A DNA stretch of 64,000 nucleotides from Cohnella cholangitidis. GTDB lineage: Bacteria > Bacillota > Bacilli > Paenibacillales > Paenibacillaceae. The translations under genes were made by a program, and so were the position numbers. The stretch lies in assembly GCF_014107495.1 (NCBI RefSeq), contig NZ_CP041969.1, positions 3,831,501-3,895,500 on the forward strand, given 5' to 3'. Numbering within the stretch: position 1 is the stretch's first letter; each line of letters begins with the position of its first letter. Below, one piece after another: positions 41,164 through 50,630 of this stretch. The notes below the pieces were generated by a model. That model saw only the letters and a list, made by a program, of their open reading frames with translations. It had not been told where the DNA came from and ran no database searches.

Positions 41164-42087
41164 ATGATCATGCCCTTCGGAATTGCCGATAACAAACGAA
41201 TACGCGTCATTATTAATACCGATCCCGCGAACGAAGCGGATGATCAATATGCGATCGTACATGCGCTGCTCACGCCAAGGTTCCATATCGCCGGGATAAT
41301 AGCGGCGCACTTCGGAACACGTACGGCAACGACGATGGAGGAATCGTATGCCGAAGCAAGCAAACTGTTGAAGCTCATGGAAATGGAAGACGCCGTTCCT
41401 CTCTACAGGGGTGCTCCGCATGCGCTTAAGGATGCATCGACCCCCGTCGTCTCCGAAGGAGCCGAGCTTATCGTTCGCGAGGCATTGAACGATGATCCGC
41501 TTCCTTTGTACGTCATTTTCCTCGGTCCGCTAACGGATTTGGCTTCAGCTTATTTAATGGAGCCGCGAATTGCAGACCGGTTGACAGCGGTTTGGATTGG
41601 CGGCGGAACGTATCCGCACGGCGCGGAGGAATTTAATCTGCAAAACGATATTAAAGCTGCTAATACCGTGTTTCAGTCTCCGATACCGTTATGGCAGGTT
41701 CCTAAGAACGTCTATTCCATGATCCGGGTTAGCTTGGCTGAGCTAGCGGTTAGAGTTCGCCCCTATGGAGAAATCGGTAGATATCTTTATGAGCAGCTTG
41801 TCGAATTCAACTTATTGCCGAGACATGGCGCGAGGTGGCCTAAAGGCGAGATGTGGATGCTCGGGGATTCTCCGGCGGTTTCGTTGCTGATCGATGACCA
41901 CACCTTCGAATACGATCTCCGCAAAGCTCCTTATATCCGGGAGGATATGAGTTACGAGGACCGGGAGGATGGGCGAATTATCCGCGTTTATCGTTATGTA
42001 GATTCCAGATTCACTCTTGAGGATATGTACGCCAAGCTGGTTTTGTTCCACGCTTATAATGAAGAGAAGGGGAGAACGTCATCATGA
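41164..42087 (+). CDS. nucleoside hydrolase-like protein
   Basis: A 307-residue cytoplasmic protein of the inosine-uridine nucleoside hydrolase fold. The Ca-binding N-terminal motif reads INTDPANEADDQYAIVHALL, followed by FLGPLTDLASAYLMEP and WIGGGTYPHGAEEFNLQNDIKAANTVF. These enzymes hydrolyse N-ribofuranosides. Here the gene sits between a sugar kinase and a rhamnosidase, overlapping the latter (ATGA). A glycoside-type role on a furanosidic sugar is therefore possible. AAGGAG precedes ATG 41164. Nucleoside salvage is the conventional alternative. Confidence 0.85.
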   Translation: MIMPFGIADNKRIRVIINTDPANEADDQYAIVHALLTPRFHIAGIIAAHFGTRTATTMEESYAEASKLLKLMEMEDAVPLYRGAPHALKDASTPVVSEGAELIVREALNDDPLPLYVIFLGPLTDLASAYLMEPRIADRLTAVWIGGGTYPHGAEEFNLQNDIKAANTVFQSPIPLWQVPKNVYSMIRVSLAELAVRVRPYGEIGRYLYEQLVEFNLLPRHGARWPKGEMWMLGDSPAVSLLIDDHTFEYDLRKAPYIREDMSYEDREDGRIIRVYRYVDSRFTLEDMYAKLVLFHAYNEEKGRTSS

Positions 42088-44798
42088 CTCTAAAGATAGT
42101 AGGCTGCAAAACGGAATATGCGATTAATCCGCTCGGGCTAAGCACGCTTGCGCCCCGCCTTTTCTGGAGAATAGAAACAGAGGAGCAAGCCGTAAGACAA
42201 ACCGCTTATCAAATTCTCGTTGCTTCCTCCCTGCAGCAGCTTGATGATGAAGCTGCCGATATGTGGGATAGCGGTAAAGTAGCTTCCGGCGAATCCATCC
42301 AGATTGTCTATGAAGGCGAACCGCTTGAGCAGGAGGGCCTTTATTATTGGAAGGTTCGCGTTTGGGATGGAGACGATCGGCAATCCGAATGGAGCGACCC
42401 TGCATTCTGGAGTATGGGGTTGCTCTCCCGATCGGCTTGGAAGGGGAAATGGATCGGACGCAAGCCCGTACTGAATCGGGCCGAGGCTTCGCCGGAGGAT
42501 GAGCATCGACCGGAGCTCGAAAAGGAGTTGTTGCCATCCCCGTATTTACGTAAAACATTCTCTATTCGGGGGCCTGTTAAACGCGCAACGGCGTATGCGA
42601 CCGCTCTCGGCGTGTACAAGCTGAGCGTGAACGGAGCCCGGATCGGCGGGGATTGGTTCGCGCCGGGATGGACGGATTACAACGTTCGCGCGCAAGTACA
42701 GACCTATGACATCACCGACAAGCTTAAGTCGGGAAACAATACGTTCAGCGTGATCGTGGGAGATGGCTGGTATTCGGGAACGGTCGGTTTTCTCGGCGAT
42801 AAAGTGTACGGGGAAAGACCCTTCTTCCTCTTGCAAACGAATATCGAGTATGAAGACGGGAGCCGAGACAGCGTCGTAACCGACGGCAGCTGGGCGGTAA
42901 CGACCGGTCCGATTCTCTACTCCGACATGATTAAAGGCGAAACCTACGATGCGACGAAGGAACTGACGGGCTGGGACACGGCCGATTACGACGACTCCGC
43001 TTGGGAGATTCCGGATGTGCGTCCCGGCTACAATGGCGTTCTGAGCGCTACTCTCGAACCTCCGATTCGGACAACGGAAGTACTTAAGCCGATCAGCATC
43101 CGCAAGACGGACCATGGAACCTATATTTATGATATGGGACAAAATATGGTGGGCTGGACCGAAGCGGTCGTCAGCGGTAAGCGCGGAACGCGAATTACGC
43201 TTAGTCACGCGGAGATGCTTAATCCGGACGGTTCGTTGTATTTGGATAACTTACGCGTAGCCGTTCAGCAGAATCATTACATCCTCAAGGGAGAAGGAGA
43301 AGAGCGCTACGAGCCGAACTTCACCTTTCACGGCTTCCGCTATGTCGAATTGATCGGATATCCGGGTGAAGCCGATCTTGAGACGATTGTCGGCAAGGTC
43401 GTCCATTCCGATACGCCTAAGACCGGAAGTCTTCGCACTTCGGACGAGAAAGTAAATAAGCTATATTCGAATATTACATGGGGTCAGAGAGGCAACTTCC
43501 TATCGGTTCCAACGGATTGTCCGCAGCGCGACGAGCGTCTGGGATGGACTGGCGATGCTCAGATATTCGCTCGCACGGCATCTTACAATATGGACGTGTC
43601 CCGATTTTTCACCAAGTTCTATCAGGATATGCTGGATTGCCAGCAGCCGTCGGGCGCATTCACGGACGTCGCTCCGGATGCAGGATGGATTCGGCATAAA
43701 ATGTGGAACACGAGACTCAATTGGTATGCGCCGGACAATTCGGGTTGGGGGGATGCGGGGGTCGTTATTCCATGGACTCTGTATCTGATGTATGGAGATA
43801 CGCGTATTCTGGAGACCAACTATGGCGCCATGGAACGTTGGGTTGAATATTTACGTTGCACGACGGATAACCTTGTTCGTCCGAACTATGCGAATTACGG
43901 AGACTGGTTATCGATTGGTGCGGATACGCCTAACGAAGTGCTTGCAACGGCTTATTTTGCTTATAGTACACAACTGCTGTCTCGTATTGCGGGCGTACTA
44001 GGCAGAACGGATGACGAGGCGCATTATAAGGCGTTGTTCGAGGATATTGCGGCGGCTTTCCGGGGGGCATTCGTCGATGATGCGGGAATCATCAGAGGCC
44101 ACACCCAAACCGTGTACGTATTAGCGCTGCAATTCGGTTTATTGACCGATGAGCTCCGGGAGAAGGCAGTTGCCCACTTGACAGCTGATATTAAGCAGCG
44201 AGGCGATCGATTGTCTACGGGATTCCTAGGGGTAGGTTACTTGCTTCCTGCGCTAACGGATAATGGCCGGTTGGATGTCGCGTATCAACTGTTAACCCAA
44301 GAGGAGTTTCCTTCTTGGATGTACTCGATCAAGCACGGCGCGACGACCATATGGGAAAGATGGGACGGTTGGACGGAGGACAACGGCTTCCAGACACCGA
44401 CCATGAACTCCTTCAACCATTATTCTCTCGGCTCCGTTGGGGAATGGATGTATCGCTATATGGCCGGGATAGAAACGGACGCGGCGGCATCCGGCTTCCG
44501 TCACGCCATTATTCGCCCCCGTCCGGGCGGAACGCTGACAGAGGTGGAAGCAACCTACGAATCGTTGTACGGCACGATCTCCACGCATTGGAAGCAGGAG
44601 AACAACGGCCCGTTCCGCCTTGTTGTCGCAATCCCGCCGAATACGACCGCTACCGTTTGGGTTCCGAAAGGCAACGTATCCGTTAACGGTAGGCCCGTTG
44701 GAGCTCCGGTAGGCTTCAAGGCATTGGGAGAAGCCGAGGGCAGCCTGGTATTCGAAATCTTGTCGGGCACTTACGAGTTCGTAAGCACTCCGTCTTGA
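42084..44798 (+). CDS. GH78 alpha-L-rhamnosidase 1
   Basis: A 904-residue inverting alpha-L-rhamnosidase. The layout is N-terminal beta domains (about 1-440), an (alpha/alpha)6 catalytic barrel and a C-terminal beta domain. The catalytic loop SVPTDCPQRDERLGWTGDAQ is canonical, carrying acidic residues for substrate binding and catalysis, and the barrel also shows GDWLSIGADTPNE and the WERWDGWTEDNGF region. No signal peptide is present, so it acts on imported rhamnosides. Start ATG 42084 overlaps the stop of the nucleoside-hydrolase-like gene. It ends the LacI-controlled operon. A paralogue is at 55426. Confidence 0.95.
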   Translation: MTLKIVGCKTEYAINPLGLSTLAPRLFWRIETEEQAVRQTAYQILVASSLQQLDDEAADMWDSGKVASGESIQIVYEGEPLEQEGLYYWKVRVWDGDDRQSEWSDPAFWSMGLLSRSAWKGKWIGRKPVLNRAEASPEDEHRPELEKELLPSPYLRKTFSIRGPVKRATAYATALGVYKLSVNGARIGGDWFAPGWTDYNVRAQVQTYDITDKLKSGNNTFSVIVGDGWYSGTVGFLGDKVYGERPFFLLQTNIEYEDGSRDSVVTDGSWAVTTGPILYSDMIKGETYDATKELTGWDTADYDDSAWEIPDVRPGYNGVLSATLEPPIRTTEVLKPISIRKTDHGTYIYDMGQNMVGWTEAVVSGKRGTRITLSHAEMLNPDGSLYLDNLRVAVQQNHYILKGEGEERYEPNFTFHGFRYVELIGYPGEADLETIVGKVVHSDTPKTGSLRTSDEKVNKLYSNITWGQRGNFLSVPTDCPQRDERLGWTGDAQIFARTASYNMDVSRFFTKFYQDMLDCQQPSGAFTDVAPDAGWIRHKMWNTRLNWYAPDNSGWGDAGVVIPWTLYLMYGDTRILETNYGAMERWVEYLRCTTDNLVRPNYANYGDWLSIGADTPNEVLATAYFAYSTQLLSRIAGVLGRTDDEAHYKALFEDIAAAFRGAFVDDAGIIRGHTQTVYVLALQFGLLTDELREKAVAHLTADIKQRGDRLSTGFLGVGYLLPALTDNGRLDVAYQLLTQEEFPSWMYSIKHGATTIWERWDGWTEDNGFQTPTMNSFNHYSLGSVGEWMYRYMAGIETDAAASGFRHAIIRPRPGGTLTEVEATYESLYGTISTHWKQENNGPFRLVVAIPPNTTATVWVPKGNVSVNGRPVGAPVGFKALGEAEGSLVFEILSGTYEFVSTPS

Positions 44799-44951
44799 GA
44801 TGCGGGAAAGCGGAAAGGGTTGCTATCGATAAGAGAACATCATCAGTCAGCTATTAGAATAATGAATGGAATTGGATGGATCAAGAACCGCCTTTACAAG
44901 ATCGATAAGGATTTGAAAGGTTGTTCGAGAAAGATACCGGCTCGGAGAGAG

Positions 44952-44977
44952 AGGCCCATGCGATTATGCATGGGCTT
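44952..44977 (+). terminator. hairpin after GH78 operon, second copy
   Basis: AGGCCCATGC pairs with GCATGGGCTT across a six-base loop. Sequence and AGAGAG lead-in match the hairpin at 22312-22337. It lies 150 bases after the rhamnosidase stop and before cassette 2. The rest of the 349-base gap holds no convincing gene; a weak cre-like TGTGAGCGCAAGCA (11 of 14) lies at about 45103-45116. Confidence 0.5.
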
Positions 44978-45147
44978 ACTTGATTTGCTAAAAACCCTCT
45001 TCGGAATAGCCGGTTTGTCGTTTAGATTAAAAAATGATTCAACGCCTATAAATCTTAAGAGCTTAGAAACCATCGCTTGTGAGAGCAATTGTTATTTGTT
45101 ACTGTGAGCGCAAGCAGTAGAGAACAACGAGGAGGAGAGTTTCAAAT

Positions 45148-46872
45148 ATGGAGAAACGAAGATTGCCCGATACGCTGACTTTAGAGGATAGAGCCGGAAT
45201 TGCGATGAATGCCATCTTAGGTATGGCGGACCGGAATTATAACCATATTCCTTTTTTTGCGGCGAATCTCATGACGGACCCTGCCAACCTGACTCACGGA
45301 GATTGGGATTACGGCTCTTCTCATGGACGTATGATCGATGCGTTGGTACTGGCTCGCCATATGTCGGGTGAGACGATTGGTGCAGATATTGAAGAGATAT
45401 ACCGTTCCAATCTGTTATCGTTTTTCAAAGATGACGGACTTAGCTATCGCCAGACGAATCCAAACCACAATTGGGAGCCTAATGCTAACTTAATCGATCA
45501 GCGGGCAGTCATTTTATCGCTTACGTCCTGGTATATGGCGACAGGAGACTTGAAGGTGAAAGAAGCGGCGGACAAACATGTCGCGGCACTTAAACGCGTG
45601 GCCATTAAGGAACGGGACGTCTGGTACTATCCTGCATCGGAATACAAGGAGGGCGGCTGGCCTTCCTCCAACGCGATCCTGCTGCGACTCGCTCCGGATC
45701 CCGCTGCTTTCTGCGGACGGCTAGTTATGCCTTTGCTTAAGTATCATGAACTGACAAGAAATCAGGATGCGTTCGAGCTGTGCCAATTTTTCACGCAACT
45801 AATCGTACAGCGCAGCGGGGTGTTCAACCCGGACGGCAGCTTTAACGATTCGCTCGCTTACCGCAGCGGGCATTTCCATACCCGGCTTGGCACGCTGGAC
45901 GCGCTTGCCCGATTCGGAGTATTTACCGGGGATGCGGCTTTAATCAGCTATGTAGAAAAAAGCTTCGCTTGGGCAACGACTCAATGCACGGCTTTCGGCT
46001 GGACGCCGGGAGATCTGAAGGAGCAGGCCTACGAGCATGAAACCTGCTCATTGGTCGACCTGATTGCTACGGGAATCACACTGGCAAAGAGCGGCTACAC
46101 GAAGTATTGGGGAACCGTGGAAAGATATATTCGCAATCATCTCGCCGAATCGCAGCTTTTGGATATGGATTGGGTGAAGGAGACGGACGACCTCTCAAAG
46201 GAAATTACCGGCAAGATAACTTTCCAAAATATCGGCCAACGTACGCGCGGCGCATTCGCGGGTTATTCTGCGCCTAACGACTTCTGCTGCGATGTGAATT
46301 ACGGCCGTGGACATACGAATGATTTGCAGATATGCTGCCTCGGCTCGGGAACCCGCGGTTTGTACATGGGCTGGAGCAATACGATCACGGAGAAAGAAGG
46401 CGCGATCAGCGTTAACTTCTTGCTCAACCGCGGCTCTATTTGGCTCGATGTGGACAGCTATCTGCCGCATGAGGGCAAGCTGGTGCTGCATATTCATCGT
46501 GATCTTCCAAGATTGCAGGTTCGCATTCCGGAATGGGCTGGCTATGCGAAGGTTAGCTATACCCGTGAATTGGACGGCGAGACGAGCACGGGCAGAGGAA
46601 ACGAACCAAGCACCTGGGTAAACGAGCACTTCCTGTTGCTTGGCGCGGCGAAAGCCGGAGAGTTAATTACAATTGAGTTCCCATTATCTCACCGTACAAC
46701 GACCGAAACGGCAATCGGTCAGACGTTCGAGACGACGTGGCGTGGAGACGATGTTGTCGCTATTTCTCCGTCAGGGACGAAGCATCCTTTCTACTCCGGG
46801 CGCCGAACGTTCGATAAAGCACCAATGCGCGATGGTTCATTACGTCGCATAGACAAAGAGTTGGTCTGGTAA
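45148..46872 (+). CDS. GH127-like protein, cassette copy 2
   Basis: A 574-residue paralogue of the protein at 29268, collinear over its whole length (THGDWDYGSSHGRM, FCCDVNYGRGHTNDLQICCLGSGTRGLY, LQVRIPEWAGYAK, GTKHPFYSGRR). All Cys residues of the putative metal/nucleophile region are kept. DNA third positions differ widely, so the duplication is not recent. GAGGAGG precedes ATG 45148. It begins cassette 2, about 350 bases after the rhamnosidase operon, probably with its own promoter. Function is as uncertain as for copy 1. Confidence 0.55.
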   Translation: MEKRRLPDTLTLEDRAGIAMNAILGMADRNYNHIPFFAANLMTDPANLTHGDWDYGSSHGRMIDALVLARHMSGETIGADIEEIYRSNLLSFFKDDGLSYRQTNPNHNWEPNANLIDQRAVILSLTSWYMATGDLKVKEAADKHVAALKRVAIKERDVWYYPASEYKEGGWPSSNAILLRLAPDPAAFCGRLVMPLLKYHELTRNQDAFELCQFFTQLIVQRSGVFNPDGSFNDSLAYRSGHFHTRLGTLDALARFGVFTGDAALISYVEKSFAWATTQCTAFGWTPGDLKEQAYEHETCSLVDLIATGITLAKSGYTKYWGTVERYIRNHLAESQLLDMDWVKETDDLSKEITGKITFQNIGQRTRGAFAGYSAPNDFCCDVNYGRGHTNDLQICCLGSGTRGLYMGWSNTITEKEGAISVNFLLNRGSIWLDVDSYLPHEGKLVLHIHRDLPRLQVRIPEWAGYAKVSYTRELDGETSTGRGNEPSTWVNEHFLLLGAAKAGELITIEFPLSHRTTTETAIGQTFETTWRGDDVVAISPSGTKHPFYSGRRTFDKAPMRDGSLRRIDKELVW

Positions 46873-46906
46873 GATTACCTATTTTAGCGTAACGGAGGCA
46901 ATGAAT

Positions 46907-47593
46907 ATGAGAACGGTTGTAGCGGTCTATACCGGTCAAGGATTGGCGGACCCGTTAAAAGCGGTATTCAAAGAAAAGCTGCCGAACGTTCGGCTTGTTA
47001 ATATTATCGATGATAGTCTGATCGGAGACGTTGTACAAGCCGGACATGTTCCTCCGGGAGTCGCAAGAAGACTAGTGCAGTACTATCATAATGCCGAAGA
47101 ACTTGGAGCGGACGTCATCTTGAACACCTGCTCATCCGTAGGAGAGGTTGTGGACAGGGCAAGTTCGTTGATCGGTATTCCCATTGTCAAGATTGACCAG
47201 GCGATGGCGGCAAATGCGGCTGCCGAGTTCTCTACGATTGCCGTACTCGCAACGCTGCCTTCTACGCTTGATCCGACAATGCGCTTAATCTCGAAGGAAG
47301 CTTCCTTGCTTGGCAAAGAAATTCATTTGATTCAAGGTCTTGCGATCGGGGCTTTCGATTCGCTAGTCGGAGGAAGACCCGAGGAGCATGATCGGATATT
47401 GCTGGAAACGGCCAAGCGAATTTCCGGGGAAGCGGATGTGCTTGTTCTGGCGCAGGGCTCAATGGCACGTATGGCGCAATCGTTGCATGAGGCGACGGGG
47501 AAGCCGGTGCTGTCTAGTCCGCATCTTGGCGTAGAGCAGGTGAAAGCGGTATTGGAGCAGCTTGATCGCGAGCAAGCGGGAAGCAACAGCTAG
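46907..47593 (+). CDS. Asp/Glu racemase-fold protein, one Cys, copy 2
   Basis: A 228-residue paralogue of the protein at 31020. The first Cys motif (VILNTCSSVGE) is kept and the second site again reads LVLAQGSMARM, so loss of the second Cys predates the duplication and is probably functional. ATG 46907 lies eight bases after GGAGG and matches the start of copy 1; the ATG at 46901 is too close. A 16-base gap separates it from the RLP gene. Confidence 0.7.
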   Translation: MRTVVAVYTGQGLADPLKAVFKEKLPNVRLVNIIDDSLIGDVVQAGHVPPGVARRLVQYYHNAEELGADVILNTCSSVGEVVDRASSLIGIPIVKIDQAMAANAAAEFSTIAVLATLPSTLDPTMRLISKEASLLGKEIHLIQGLAIGAFDSLVGGRPEEHDRILLETAKRISGEADVLVLAQGSMARMAQSLHEATGKPVLSSPHLGVEQVKAVLEQLDREQAGSNS

Positions 47594-47609
47594 AACGGAG
47601 GTCGTCCCA

Positions 47610-48869
47610 ATGAAACAAGATCGAGTGAATGCCACGTACCTCGTTGAAACGCCCTATTCCCTGCAGCTTGCGGCTGAAGTGATCGCAGGAGAGCAATCTA
47701 CCGGAACGTTTACTGCGGTACCGGGTGAGACCGATGCGCTGAAAGAAAAGTTCGGTGCTCGAATCGAGAAGGTTGTGGATCTTGAAACGGCAGGAACGCC
47801 GACGCTTCCGGGTTCCGATTCGCCCGCTGGGCATGACGGGCTTTACCGCAGGGGGTTAGTGACGTTGTCCTTCCCGTTGCACAATTTCGGTCCCTCCATT
47901 CCGAACCTGATGTCTGCCATAGCGGGTAATTTGTACGAGTTGCAGCAATTGTCCGGGTTGCGACTAGTCGATCTGGAGCTGCCGTCCGCATTCGCGGATC
48001 GATATCCCGGGCCCAAATTCGGGATAGAAGGAACGCGCAAGCTGACGAACGTGTACGATCGTCCGATTCTAGGAACAATTGTCAAGCCTAGTATTGGATT
48101 GGCGCCGGAACAGCTGCAGAAGATGATTATCGAAGTGTCCGAAGCGGGTTTGGATTTCATTAAGGACGACGAGTTGAACGCCAATCCGCCATATGCGCCC
48201 CTTGAGGCGAAAGTGAAGGCCGTAATGGAGGCAATAGAGCGGGCAGCGGACGCAACGGGCAAGAAGATCATGTATGCATTCAATATTACAGGCGACATCG
48301 AAGAGATGAAGCGCCATCACGAGATTGTTGTCAATGCTGGCGGGAACTGCGTAATGGTCAGCATCATGAGCGTCGGGCTAGCGGGTTTAGCCCATTTGAA
48401 CGAGTACAGCGAGGTGCCGATTCACGGGCACCGCAATCAATGGGGGATGATGACGCGCTGCCCTAATCTCGGCTTCGAGTTTGCAGCCTATCAGAAGCTA
48501 TGCCGTCTGGCGGGAGCCGATCATCTTCACGTGAACGGGTTGAATAGCAAATTTTACGAAAGCAATGAATCCGTGGTTCGTTCCATTCAGGCATGCATGG
48601 CTCCGATGTACGGCGGGTATGCTTCGATGCCGGTCGTCTCCTCCGGGCAGTGGGCGGGAACGGCTATAGACACTTATGCGGCTACGAAATCCGTAGATGT
48701 CATGCATCTGGCCGGCGGAGGCATCTTGGCTCATCCGGATGGGGCCGCAGCCGGATTCGAGAGCATGAAACTGGGTTGGGAAGCAGCGGTCAAAGGCGTT
48801 CCGCTCGATGAATATGCGAAATCGCATCTATCGCTTAAGAGGGCGATTGAGAAATATGGAAAGGGCTGA
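47610..48869 (+). CDS. RuBisCO-like protein (form IV), copy 2
   Basis: A 419-residue paralogue of the RLP at 31727. The same active-site residues are present: KPSIG, the carbamate-Lys segment DFIKDDELN, IHGHRNQWG and DHLHVNGLNSKFYE. Differences are scattered and outside these motifs (for example TRCPNLGFEFAA for TRSPLLGFEFSA). GGAGG lies before ATG 47610; the longer frame from 47562 overlaps the previous gene and lacks a ribosome binding site. Two intact copies argue against decay and for dosage or slightly different substrates. Confidence 0.88.
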   Translation: MKQDRVNATYLVETPYSLQLAAEVIAGEQSTGTFTAVPGETDALKEKFGARIEKVVDLETAGTPTLPGSDSPAGHDGLYRRGLVTLSFPLHNFGPSIPNLMSAIAGNLYELQQLSGLRLVDLELPSAFADRYPGPKFGIEGTRKLTNVYDRPILGTIVKPSIGLAPEQLQKMIIEVSEAGLDFIKDDELNANPPYAPLEAKVKAVMEAIERAADATGKKIMYAFNITGDIEEMKRHHEIVVNAGGNCVMVSIMSVGLAGLAHLNEYSEVPIHGHRNQWGMMTRCPNLGFEFAAYQKLCRLAGADHLHVNGLNSKFYESNESVVRSIQACMAPMYGGYASMPVVSSGQWAGTAIDTYAATKSVDVMHLAGGGILAHPDGAAAGFESMKLGWEAAVKGVPLDEYAKSHLSLKRAIEKYGKG

Positions 48870-48875
48870 GCAACG

Positions 48876-50318
48876 ATGACCATGCGGTCGCGGGAAGAAT
48901 CGGATGCTAACCGAGGAGCCTCAGGAACGTCTAGCGGCCGCTTTCGAAAGCTTCTCTGTTATTACGGGGATGATTTCACGGGTTCGACGGATGTATTGGA
49001 ATCGCTCTTCCGTGCTGGCGTCAGGTCGGCTCTATTCCTAGATCCGCCGAGCGATGAGCAATTGCAAGAGGAGCGTTACGCGTCTTTGGATGCTTTCGGC
49101 GTTGCGGGAATCGGACGTTCCCTCACGCCTGAAGAAGCGGAGAGGGAGCTTCGTCCGATCTTCGAGACGCTTAAGAAAGCGGAAGCCGCAATCATACACT
49201 ATAAAATCTGCTCTACCTTCGATTCGTCGCCGGAAATAGGCAACATCGGCATTGCGGCTCGGATTGGCCGCGAAACGTTCGGCGGCAGGTATATCCCGCT
49301 GCTTGCGGGAGTGCCTTACCTAGGAAGATATACTTTGTTCGGCAATCACTTTGCCAAGTCGGGGACCGAGGTGCACAGGCTGGATCGTCATCCGACAATG
49401 TCCAGGCATCCGATTACGCCTATGAAAGAGGGGGATCTGCGTAAGCATCTCTCAGCGCAGTGCGATGATCGGATATCGTTATTTGACATTCTGGCATTAG
49501 AAGGCAAGTTGGATGACGTTCGTATGCGGCTGGAGCAACAGTTGGCGGATGAACAGCCTGACATGCTGCTGTTCGACGTACTGGATGAGGAGCGGCTGGA
49601 AACAACGGGGCACCTGCTCTGGGAGGAGGCTTTACGCAGTGAAGGGTCATTCTTGATCGGATCCTCCGGAATTGAATATGCGTTAGCGGCATGCTGGAAA
49701 TCCTTACGGTTGCCGGAGCTGCAGCCGGATGTGCCGACGAGCATATCTTCCGTTGAACGTTTGCTGGTCGTGTCGGGAAGCTGTTCCCCCGTTACCGAAG
49801 ATCAGATCAATGCCGCATTAGCTTCGGGATTCGCCGGAATTCGCATTCCTGTCGATAAGTTAATCGATCCTCATCTTGCGGAACGAACAAGTCGGCAGTT
49901 GCTGGATGAAGCCATGCAACTGCTTGAGCAGGGGAGAAGCGTCCTCTTATTTTCGGCTGCCGGACCTAACGATAGCAGTATTGAGAGATTTCGCAAGGCG
50001 CTCGTTGCCAACGGCTGCCGAGCGGAGGACAGCAGCAAGCGGCTAGGCGGAATCCTTGGCTCGTTGGCTCGTACGCTCCTCATCGAGACGGGGCTGACCC
50101 GTGTTGTTATCGCGGGAGGAGACACGTCTGGCTATGTGACTCGCGAACTCGGTATCCGTTCGTTGGAGTGCAAGGCCGTATTAGCACCCGGCGCGCCGCT
50201 GTGCCGGGCGACATCGGAGAATCCGCAGCTTAACGGCCTAGAGTTAGTGCTCAAAGGAGGACAAGTCGGCGGCATCGATTTCTTTAGCCGCGTGAAGAGC
50301 GGTAATCGATCGCGATAG
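48876..50318 (+). CDS. four-carbon acid sugar kinase family (DUF1537), copy 2
   Basis: A 480-residue paralogue of the kinase at 33002 with the same motifs (CYYGDDFTGSTDVLESL, RLDRHPTMSRHPITPMKE, LVVSGSCSPVTEDQI, VIAGGDTSGYVTRELG). It is more diverged than the RLP pair, especially in the middle and N-terminal tail, which could mean some substrate divergence. It ends cassette 2; a strong terminator follows. Confidence 0.88.
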   Translation: MTMRSREESDANRGASGTSSGRFRKLLCYYGDDFTGSTDVLESLFRAGVRSALFLDPPSDEQLQEERYASLDAFGVAGIGRSLTPEEAERELRPIFETLKKAEAAIIHYKICSTFDSSPEIGNIGIAARIGRETFGGRYIPLLAGVPYLGRYTLFGNHFAKSGTEVHRLDRHPTMSRHPITPMKEGDLRKHLSAQCDDRISLFDILALEGKLDDVRMRLEQQLADEQPDMLLFDVLDEERLETTGHLLWEEALRSEGSFLIGSSGIEYALAACWKSLRLPELQPDVPTSISSVERLLVVSGSCSPVTEDQINAALASGFAGIRIPVDKLIDPHLAERTSRQLLDEAMQLLEQGRSVLLFSAAGPNDSSIERFRKALVANGCRAEDSSKRLGGILGSLARTLLIETGLTRVVIAGGDTSGYVTRELGIRSLECKAVLAPGAPLCRATSENPQLNGLELVLKGGQVGGIDFFSRVKSGNRSR

Positions 50319-50350
50319 CCGGAGCGAATGTCCCAATTGAACGCCCCTCC

Positions 50351-50404
50351 ATACCCCGCACTATCCTGCCTTATTTCGCAGGGATGGTGCGGGGCATTTT
50401 TTTC
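50351..50404 (+). terminator. intrinsic terminator of cassette 2
   Basis: CCCCGCAC and ATCCTGC pair with GCAGGGAT and GTGCGGGG, followed by CATTTTTTTC. This is one of the clearest intrinsic terminators in the window. The rest of the 312-base gap holds the importer 3 control region. Confidence 0.92.
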
Positions 50405-50532
50405 TACGACCGACCGATTAACGCACATTGCTCCCGGCGGATTGCAAGTCATACTTCGGAATGGCTTAATCCAGGAGGCGTTGATCTTAAAAATGAGCAA
50501 TACCAATCTAAGTTATCATCAATATTCAGCGT

Positions 50533-50602
50533 TTGCCAATGCTTTTAGAATAAGAGTATGACATCGCTCATCCGGCTTTCACGTGAAATGGAAACGATTA
50601 CA
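50533..50602 (+). promoter_or_regulatory. promoter and cre-like site of importer 3
   Basis: TTGCCA (50533-50538) and TATGAC (50557-50562) are 18 bases apart. TGGAAACGATTACA (50589-50602) matches the cre consensus at 13 of 14 positions and lies downstream of the expected start, where CcpA would act as a roadblock. Confidence 0.55.
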
Positions 50603-50630
50603 GATGGCGAGTAAGAAGGAGTGAGCAGCT

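Noticed and set aside
44820-45107. 95-codon open frame between GH78 and cassette 2
   Set aside because: It has no ribosome binding site, contains the hairpin at 44952-44977 and has an unusual Arg/Lys-rich composition. It is more likely leader and terminator sequence than a gene.
29268-50318. Recent transposon-mediated duplication of the RLP cassette
   Set aside because: No insertion sequence or flanking direct repeats are visible, and the copies differ at many third codon positions and in the kinase protein sequence, so the duplication is old.
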